From Clarkia xantiana subsp. parviflora (lineage: Eukaryota > Streptophyta > Magnoliopsida > Myrtales > Onagraceae), in NCBI GenBank assembly GCA_036873135.1, contig JAPTYO010000007.1, positions 6,678,763 to 6,742,762 of the forward strand: DNA of 64,000 nt. The letters are read 5' to 3'. Below are positions 56,867 through 64,000 of the stretch, one piece after another. Both the position numbers and the translations under genes were made by a program. Numbering within the stretch: position 1 is the first letter of the stretch; every line of letters starts with the position of its first letter. The notes under the pieces were generated by a model. It was not told the DNA's origin and searched no databases. It was given only the letters and a program-made list of their open reading frames with translations.

Positions 56867-58393
56867 TCAACTTTGATCATCCAGTACTCTCCAAAGAGAA
56901 GAGAAGGAAACAGGCTGCCCTTTCCACCACAAGCTCAAACACCCATCTACTTTCTCATCCACATTCATCTCCCAATTATTATCATGCTTCCTCAGTAAAG
57001 CTCGAGCTCCGTCAATTACGTCGTCGCAAAAGGCTTCTCCGGTAAATCCGGCTTCTCGCATTCTCTTGAACCACCGAGCCTTACCTTCCTTCATGGCCGA
57101 TCGATCGGTCAAGGCTCTGGCCGCCTCTCCTTCGATAAGTCTCCGCTCATCGGTGTCTCCACTTCGGAAGGCCGAGCTTGTCGAGTCCAAGAACCTCCAT
57201 AGATACTCCACACGGCTCGAGAACCCCGTTGCGAAATCGGCACAATTTTCGCAACTACAATTTTCGTTGTTTTCGGTTAAGATAACGCCTTTCGGGTGCA
57301 GATTTCTCAATGCCTCGAGGAACAAGGCTCTCTCGTCCGGGGAACCGTGATTCAGGTGGTGGAGCCGGAACTGGGTCGACACGATTAGGGTTTCGTCAGG
57401 CGACGCGTTGATGGATCGAGAGTTTATCTCCAATAACGGGAGATCGTCGAGACGGTCGATTATTAGGTTGACTTTTATCGACTTTGCAAACTCTAGCAAC
57501 CGCGGGGAAAAATCGTAGCTCAGTGGGCCCGCGTGGAACGGTGCCGAGACCTCGTTGTTAGGAGCAACGATTGTGAGTCGAACGAGCGGCGGAGGCCCTC
57601 CCGGTCTCTGCGATAATCCATCGAGAAGAGTCGGCCACTGGGCTCCATGAGACACGCCGATATCGAGAATATGGAGGGCTTTATTCGACTTTTCGTGTTC
57701 GAGAATTTGGAGGATCGAGGAGTTCGCTATGTTGTTCGGGAACGCGAACCACGGGCTAATCTCATTGAACTTAAGCAGCGATTTACGAAAAAATTGTGGT
57801 TCCGATGAAGCGAACGTGGCTGCCGATATCAAGGGCGGGGAGAGGTGGTGGCTGATGGCCTTGAGGCCATGGAAAGCGAGTCGGTGATTCGGGTCACCGG
57901 TCGGGGAAGCGAGCTCGTTAAGGACATACATAAGGTGTTGGACTCGAGACATGTTCCCGGCAGTTATGGCGGTTGCACAAGGGTTTAGCAACTGCTCGGC
58001 CCACCTCCCTTCCTTATCGTCGCTCCGACCCGGTTTCGCCGAACCTTTCTTGACTCGGCGAGCCACGGTTTTATTAGGGTTTTGACCGATACCGACACTA
58101 GAGGCTTTTCGTTTCTTAGACGAATCGGAAAAAAGTGGATTATTAGGGCTTGTAGGGTGGTGGTGCAAGAGTGTTGTGCTAGCCGTGGTGGTTGTCGAGG
58201 TGGTTGTCGTGGCCGAAGTGGCGGCCATATTGAAAAAATGTTGATCGTTGATTTCTGGATCGAGATCGAGATCGAGCCATTGATAGCTATTGATATCGAT
58301 ATCGTCAGAGCTATCGAATAAAGTCGGAAAGAACGAGGCGGAGTCGCCGTGCCAGTCGGTGATCGGGTTCGGGTCGGATCCTTCGAATGCCAT
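56867..58393 (-). CDS. NSP1: GRAS transcription factor, NSP1 type, copy 1
   Basis: An intronless gene of 508 residues. The N-terminus is acidic, then Thr-rich (ATTTTSTTTTASTT), with basic clusters SSKKRKASS and ARRVKKGSAK that suit a nuclear signal. The GRAS domain runs from about residue 130: EGRWAEQLLNPCATAITAGN (first leucine heptad), LHILDIGVSHGAQWPTLLDG (VHIID), SPRLLEFAKSIKVNLIID, STQFRLHHLNHGSPDERALF (PFYRE), and a SAW end with REAGFTGEAF and WWKGQPVSFSSLW. The pattern is that of NODULATION SIGNALING PATHWAY 1, a regulator with NSP2 of strigolactone synthesis and of root symbiosis. A second copy lies 3.57 kb to the right on the same strand. Confidence 0.93.
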   Translation of the reverse strand: MAFEGSDPNPITDWHGDSASFFPTLFDSSDDIDINSYQWLDLDLDPEINDQHFFNMAATSATTTTSTTTTASTTLLHHHPTSPNNPLFSDSSKKRKASSVGIGQNPNKTVARRVKKGSAKPGRSDDKEGRWAEQLLNPCATAITAGNMSRVQHLMYVLNELASPTGDPNHRLAFHGLKAISHHLSPPLISAATFASSEPQFFRKSLLKFNEISPWFAFPNNIANSSILQILEHEKSNKALHILDIGVSHGAQWPTLLDGLSQRPGGPPPLVRLTIVAPNNEVSAPFHAGPLSYDFSPRLLEFAKSIKVNLIIDRLDDLPLLEINSRSINASPDETLIVSTQFRLHHLNHGSPDERALFLEALRNLHPKGVILTENNENCSCENCADFATGFSSRVEYLWRFLDSTSSAFRSGDTDERRLIEGEAARALTDRSAMKEGKARWFKRMREAGFTGEAFCDDVIDGARALLRKHDNNWEMNVDEKVDGCLSLWWKGQPVSFSSLWRVLDDQS

Positions 58394-59648
58394 CTTAGTT
58401 TAGGAGAAAAGGAAATGGATTAGAGTTGTGGTAATTAGTAGCTTAGCTAGCTAGGAGGAGCTTCTATAAATAAAGACAAGAATATATTGAGGGAGTAAGG
58501 TATATATTGTATTGGGAATAGGACGGTTGACAGCATATATCTAATTTTGGAATGCTACTATTAATTTATTTTAATAGGATAAAGTTGAATATCAATTTGA
58601 TAGTTGAATTTTCTCATGGGTACAATGTTAGTCCATTCTGTTATAGTCCCGTCGTTAAATTTTACTGTTAATTGTGGGTGATTAGACGATGATTAAGCAA
58701 AAAATATTGATGTGGACAAGCTAACATGACATATTTAGGTTCACATCATATTTTTTTAATATACATCAATGACTAAAAAAATAAATAAATGAATAAATAA
58801 AGAAAAAATAAAATTAAAAAAAAAACATGAAAATGAAAGGCACTAAACATGATGTGGCCAAAACTATGACACGCCAACTTGTCCATGTCAATATTTTTTG
58901 TTTAATCAACATCTAATCACCCACAATTAACAGTAAAATTTTAACACGGGACTAAAAGAGAATGAATTTGACGAGTTCAAGAACATCAATAGAAAAAAAT
59001 AAAGTTTAAGGACAGAAATAGAAAAATGAGTAATGTTCGAGGATCATTTATGTTGTTTTTCCTAATAATAATATACAAAGAATAGTTCAAATAGTGATAT
59101 ATTTGAAAATCACGAATTTTAGTTAATCTGACAAGTGAAAAAGCACAAGTTGGAAACAAAAACAACAAATGAGGCAGATTTTTCAAAAAACAACAAATGA
59201 GGCAGATTTAGAATAGCAAGAACAAATGGACAACCATTAATATATAAAAATGTACGTTTGTTTGTTGACCAAAATCAAATTCAAAGAAAAAAGAAAAAAT
59301 AATGTTATGACTTATGTCCTCTCTCTCCCAAGTCCCATCTCTTTTCTCTTTCCTCTCTTCTCTCTTTATCTTCTTCTTCCTCCTCCACATTTTACCAAAC
59401 ACCCATAAAAACCAGAACTTCTATGGAGGTCACGTATTCTTCTACGGAGATTCATAAGTTTTTGTCATGTATTAAATCTCAAGATCTAATGGGCAAACTA
59501 TTCTCCAAGAATTTCAGAGGGGGCAAACCTTAAGTAAATCCGATTTTTTTTATAAAGCTTGTATATACATAACAGAACTTCTATGGAGGTCAGTGGGGGC
59601 AATTGCCCCCACTGGTCCTTAGTCAGCTTCGTCCCTGGGTCAAATATC
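58394..59648. other. Spacer between NSP1 copies, with an inverted-repeat element
   Basis: 58394-58628 is the copy 1 promoter, matched by 61979-62212. A TATA-like TATTTATA (minus strand) lies about 75 bp before the start. About 58629-59058 is an insertion absent from copy 2. Its arms are inverted (ACTGTTAATTGTGGGTGATT and AATCACCCACAATTAACAGT, with AAAAAATATTG against CAATATTTTTT). The rest to 59648 has no gene. It holds the word CAGAACTTCTATGGAGGTCA at about 59414 and 59572, and a 24-bp perfect palindrome at 59591-59614. Confidence 0.6.
58629..59058. mobile_element. Inverted-repeat element inserted upstream of NSP1 copy 1
   Basis: Comparison with the copy 2 flank (GGGTACAAT.., then TTTTCCTAATA..) shows this segment is extra in copy 1. 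Its halves are inverted repeats around an AT-rich middle near 58760-58830, with no ORF. Exact ends and target duplication were not resolved. Confidence 0.55.
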
Positions 59649-60439
59649 ATGGATCAAAAGACAAGTTAACCCAATTTAAAACTACATTTTTACTGAGCCA
59701 GTCCATCAAAGCTTCACTTTCATCATTTTATATCTAAAATTTTCAAAATGTAAATAAAATAGTCCAAACAATACGTAAAACAATACGTAAGAGTATAGTC
59801 TAGAATTGCCACCATTTTTTTCATTTTATATCTAAAATATTCAAACTGTGAGTCTAAGTAGAAGAATCTAAACATTACACTGTAGCCCATTTAGCATTCA
59901 TCTAATTGTCAAAAAAAATCTAAAATTCTTCTAGCTAAAGATGTGGCAATTTCAGATCAGTGCCAAGCGCTGAGTAATATATGAAACGCACGTGTTAATC
60001 GTTGACAACTCATAATCCCCATCAAATTCTTGGTGCCCGTGCATTCTTATTTATCAGCTAGCACCCATGTTTTGACCAACAATTCTGGTCCTCTTTTCTT
60101 TTGCAGACGCGCATCAACATCAGATTAACGGCAAATAAATGAACCATTTAAACACAAACGAAGTCAGAAATTCTGTTCATAAATAAGAATACGAGAAAGA
60201 CCCCATAGATAACCAATACATGGTCAAATAATAAGTAATTTCTCAACAACATTAAGTATGCATATATATCGATTACTACATAATTAACTCATAAACCGAC
60301 TTAATTATAGCACGATGAGCCTCAAATACCGAACATTACGTAACAAGGTTGAAATTGAGTATCCAGCCGAGTTTACTTCGGCCGCAAGGCACCTCATCGA
60401 TGGACCTGCATTTCTTCGAGAATCGAAACCGAGACGAGA
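59649..60439. other. NSP1 copy 2 downstream region (duplicated)
   Basis: Starts with a fragment of the MITE right end (GACAAGTTAACCC, then AATTTAAAACTACATTTTTA), as at 55660 and 56100. It then follows the copy 1 downstream region base for base with few changes. Confidence 0.7.
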
Positions 60440-61978
60440 TCAACTTTGATCATCCAGTACTCTCCAAAGAGAAGAGAAGGAAACAGGCTGCCCTTTCCAC
60501 CACAAGCTCAAACACCCATCTACTTTCTCATCCACATTCATCTCCCAATTATTATCATGCTTCCGAAGCAAAGCTCGAGCTCCGTCAATTACGTCGTCGC
60601 AAAAGGCTTCTCCGGTAAATCCGGCTTCTCGCATTCTCTTGAACCACCGAGCCTTACCTTCCTTCATGGCCGATCGATCGGTCAAGGCTCTGGCCGCCTC
60701 TCCTTCGATAAGTCTCCGCTCATCGGTGTCTCCACTTCGGAAGGCCGAGCTTGTCGAGTCCAAGAACCTCCATAGATACTCCACACGGCTCGAGAACCCC
60801 GTTGCGAAATCAGCACAATTTTCGCAACTACAATTTTCGTTGTTTTCGGTTAAGATAACGCCTTTCGGGTGCAGATTTCTCAATGCCTCGAGGAACAAGG
60901 CTCTCTCGTCCGGGGAACCGTGATTCAGGTGGTGGAGCCGGAACTGGGTCGACACGATTAGGGTTTCGTCAGGCGACGCGTTGATGGATCGAGAGTTTAT
61001 CTCCAATAACGGGAGATCGTCGAGACGGTCGATTATTAGGTTGACTTTTATCGACTTTGCAAACTCTAGCAACCGCGGGGAAAAATCGTAGCTCAGTGGG
61101 CCCGCGTGGAACGGCGCCGAGACCTCGTTGTTAGGAGCAACGATTGTGAGTCGAACGAGCGGCGGAGGCCCTCCCGGTCTCTGCGATAATCCATCGAGAA
61201 GAGTCGGCCACTGGGCTCCATGAGACACGCCGATATCGAGAATACGGAGGGCTTTATTCGACTTTTCGTGTTCGAGAATTTGGAGGATCGAGGAGTTCGC
61301 TATGTTGTTCGGGAACGCGAACCACGGGCTAATCTCGTTGAACTTAAGCAGCGATTTACGAAAAAATTGTGGTTCCGATGAAGCGAACGTGGCTGCCGAT
61401 ATCAAGGGCGGGGAGAGGTGGTGGCTGATGGCCTTGAGGCCATGGAAAGCGAGTCGGTGATTCGGGTCACCGGTCGGGGAAGCGAGCTCGTTAAGGACAT
61501 ACATAAGGTGTTGGACTCGAGACATGTTCCCGGCAGTTATGGCGGTTGCACAAGGGTTTAGCAACTGCTCGGCCCACCTCCCTTCCTTATCGTCGCTCCG
61601 ACCCGGTTTCGCCGAACCTTTCTTGACTCGGCGAGCCACGGTTTTATTAGGGTTTTGACCGATACCGACACTAGAGGCTTTTCGTTTCTTAGACGAATCG
61701 GAAAAAAGTGGATTATTAGGGCTTGTAGGGTGGTGGTGCAAGGGTGTTGTGCTAGCCGTGGTTGTTGTCGAGGTGGTTGTCGTGGCCGAAGTGGCAGCCA
61801 TATTGAAAAAATGTTGATCGTTGATTTCTGGATCGAGATCGGGATCGAGATCGAGATCGAGCCATTGATAGCTATTGATATCGATATCGTCGGAGCTGTC
61901 GAAGAAGGTCGGAAAGAACGAGGCAGAGTCGCCGGGCCAGTCAGTGATCGGGTTCGGGTCGGATCCTTCGAATGCCAT
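60440..61978 (-). CDS. NSP1: GRAS transcription factor, NSP1 type, copy 2
   Basis: An intronless gene of 512 residues, nearly identical to copy 1. The visible differences are four extra residues from a longer Asp-Leu/Asp-Pro run near residue 45 (LDLDPDLDPE), TDWPGD instead of TDWHGD, PTFFDSS for PTLFDSS, TTPLHHH for TTLLHHH, and LRILDIG for LHILDIG. Many other changes are silent. All GRAS motifs are intact, so both copies should be functional proteins unless expression differs. The upstream flank matches copy 1 to about 62212 but lacks the 58629-59058 insertion. Confidence 0.93.
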   Translation of the reverse strand: MAFEGSDPNPITDWPGDSASFFPTFFDSSDDIDINSYQWLDLDLDPDLDPEINDQHFFNMAATSATTTTSTTTTASTTPLHHHPTSPNNPLFSDSSKKRKASSVGIGQNPNKTVARRVKKGSAKPGRSDDKEGRWAEQLLNPCATAITAGNMSRVQHLMYVLNELASPTGDPNHRLAFHGLKAISHHLSPPLISAATFASSEPQFFRKSLLKFNEISPWFAFPNNIANSSILQILEHEKSNKALRILDIGVSHGAQWPTLLDGLSQRPGGPPPLVRLTIVAPNNEVSAPFHAGPLSYDFSPRLLEFAKSIKVNLIIDRLDDLPLLEINSRSINASPDETLIVSTQFRLHHLNHGSPDERALFLEALRNLHPKGVILTENNENCSCENCADFATGFSSRVEYLWRFLDSTSSAFRSGDTDERRLIEGEAARALTDRSAMKEGKARWFKRMREAGFTGEAFCDDVIDGARALLRKHDNNWEMNVDEKVDGCLSLWWKGQPVSFSSLWRVLDDQS

Positions 61979-62212
61979 CTTAGTTTAGGAGAAAAGGAAA
62001 TGGATTAGAGTTGTGGTAATTAGTAGCTTAGCTAGCTAGGAGGAGCTTCTATAAATAAAGACAAGAATATATTGGGGGAGTAAGGTATATATTGTATTGG
62101 GAATAGGACGGTTGACAGCATATATCTAATTTTGGAATTCTACTATTAATTTATTTTAATAGGATAGGGTTGAATATCAATTTGATAGTTGAATTTTCTC
62201 ATGGGTACAATA

Positions 62213-63949
62213 TGTTAGTTTAATTTTCCTAATATTGTTTTTATTATTATTATATATGTTCGGGAAAAAAAAAAAGAAAGTATTATTATCCAATAGTTTA
62301 GCTTCGTCTGTACTTTTTCATTGATCACCACTTTCTGATAATAATTTCAATAATTAAATTTTACTGTCATACTAAAATAATCACAAACTGAATTTTAAAA
62401 CAATATATATATATAAGTTAAATATAACCCAAAATTAGTACAATTTTTTTTAAGGAATGTTCAAATACTTTATTTTTGTTATACAAACTGGAAGATTAAC
62501 ATAAATAATTCATTTGAGTTTCAGAAGAAAAAAAAAACAAGAGAAATTCTATTCGTATTACTTTCTGCAGATCTCAAATTATAATTATTCTAATTTTACT
62601 TTGAAATCATATTATTCATTATAATTTTAAGCCATAGAAGAAAAAATCATAAATAATCACGAACAAAATAATGTGTGAAAAGTATAATAAATTTGGACTT
62701 AACTCATTATAAAAGTTTATTTTGTACCATGAAGTTCAAGTTCATTATACATCAATCTTACTATTTTAATCGATGTGATATTATATGTACATAAGTCGAG
62801 TTTATATATTTTGTTTAATTGAATCTTCAGTTTTTTTTTATTTATTTATTTAGTTTTGGACCCATTAATCTAAGTTGTCATTGTAGGAGTTTCGTTTTAG
62901 CTAAATAGGTAGCATGAAAGGCTGTCTCTTCTTTTGTTCTGGTTATTAACGTATTGTCTATGGAGGGGTTATATGGTTGTTGAGATCTACATACAATACG
63001 CTATTATCATTATTATTAAATATATATATATATATATTGGAGGAAGAAAAGTTGTAAGTAAACGTGGACAGATAAGGGTTGAATTTGAATAGTCCTAGAC
63101 GGCAGACTCCATATCTTTACTTGTCTTCTTCCTTCATTTGGAGCTTTCCTTTTGTTTTTATTATCTCTAAGCTAGCACCTCCTACTCCTAGCTCTGCAAA
63201 ATTTACATTTTTCTAAGTTCAAATTACTTTTTTAAGTTTATTATTACTTTTCTAATAATCTTGTCTCTATATGTTTGTCAGGACTGCTGACTTTTGTGGC
63301 AATAATATAATATATACGATTATTGGCCCCAAAATAACTAAATAATATAATAATTATTATTGCTTTATTTGTATTTTTTTTATTCATTTAGTAGCAACTT
63401 ATTATACCGACTAAAGAAGATTGGAGACGTGGAGTATTTGCTAGTTAACTTTTTTTCTCCAACAAATTTCTATGAAACGAATGGGAATTTGTTTACCAAA
63501 AAAGAATGGGAATTTACAATCTATTAGCTCGGTTTGACTTGTCAAATGCTAATGAAAAAAGGTATGTGCAATTTGATTTTTTTTTTTTGGGGCCAAAATG
63601 TTCAATTTGAATTCAAATCGACTTTAAAAAGTATTTAATTGCTAAAGAATAATATTTACGAACTGTGAAATTTAGAGTCAGACTGAAAAACATTACTTTA
63701 TACGGAAATGATCGGTGGTACGAAAACAAAAAGAATGTGGTTTTTTATTAAAAAAAAAGAAATCAATAGCTTTAATGTCAAAATCTATAATAAGAAGATG
63801 ATAGATTAATTATCTTAAATCATTTAAACGACATCCCAACAACCACCACATAAGCTGTCACTGTCGTTGGCCAGCTCTAGCTATGTTAATAAGACATGAA
63901 ATTCCATGTAGCTTCCAAGAACATTAGCCCATAACATTAATGGTAGATG
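62213..63949. other. AT-rich intergenic region
   Basis: No gene or RNA is supported. It contains AT dinucleotide runs near 62404 and 63018-63038 and several homopolymers. Confidence 0.5.
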
Positions 63950-64000
63950 ATAATGTTAAGAATACAATAAGGCATGAATGTTTGCTCATGTTGCTAAAAG
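63950..64000. mobile_element. Left end of a MULE of the 28.4-kb family, cut by the window edge
   Basis: GTTAAGAATACAATAAGGCA and then TGTTTGCTCATGTTGCTAAAAG match the terminal repeat of the element at 28417-29132 (GTTTAAGAACACAATAGGGG and TTTGCCCATGTTGCCAAAAG) at most positions. The rest lies outside the window. Confidence 0.65.

Noticed and set aside
57066..57350. 94-codon ORF repeated at 60639-60923
   Set aside because: Antisense shadow within the GRAS domain of both NSP1 copies.
1..64000. CRISPR arrays, operons, phage or insertion sequences
   Set aside because: No regularly spaced repeats or prokaryotic gene organisation. The intron-rich genes show a plant nuclear origin.

Overview
This is nuclear DNA of a flowering plant, most likely a eudicot. 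The genes are intron-rich, the intergenic DNA is AT-rich, there are many small MULE-, CACTA- and SINE-type elements, and the protein families are plant ones: PPR, ATL RING-H2, FYVE-containing FAB1, APUM23-type NOP9, GRAS/NSP1 and DRM1. I could not fix the species. There are no bacterial, organellar or CRISPR features. Exon borders were read by eye from GT/GC-AG sites and codon phase, not from transcripts.

Layout. 1-3.7 kb: a repeat-derived left edge, then an intronless P-class PPR gene (+) whose 3' flank looks spliced. 4.9-7.6 kb: intergenic with a TIR element. 7.9-10.0 kb: an ATL-type RING-H2 E3 gene (+) converging on an uncharacterised two-exon gene (-). 11.1-14.1 kb: a nine-exon, tail-anchored UBC33/34-type E2 (-). 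15.7 kb: a small secreted-peptide precursor with a CLE-like end (+). 16.4-20.8 kb: the nucleolar Pumilio protein NOP9/APUM23 (-). 20.9-22.3 kb: a nested-palindrome foldback element and a SINE with perfect target-site duplications. 23.0-32.4 kb: the FYVE-containing PI3P 5-kinase FAB1 (-), whose introns hold at least six small transposons. 34.0-36.4 kb: eIF2B alpha (+). 36.9-39.0 kb: MED6 (-). 40.8-45.9 kb: a 15-exon SAC-domain phosphoinositide phosphatase (+). 46.3-53.9 kb: a block of decaying gene copies (SWA2/NOC1-like, CIA30-like, DRM1-like) with two identical tRNA-Lys(CUU) genes. 55.1-62.2 kb: two almost identical intronless GRAS genes of the NSP1 type (-) in a tandem duplication whose left edge lies in a MULE-type MITE. 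62.2-64.0 kb: AT-rich DNA ending in a cut-off TIR element.

Most genes are unrelated housekeeping or regulatory genes. Two relationships stand out. FAB1 makes PI(3,5)P2, and the SAC protein nearby belongs to the family that removes phosphates from such lipids. The tandem NSP1 pair gives two intact copies of a regulator of strigolactone synthesis and root symbiosis. Several introns use GC donors, and a family of 9-bp-TSD elements (MULE type) recurs across the window.
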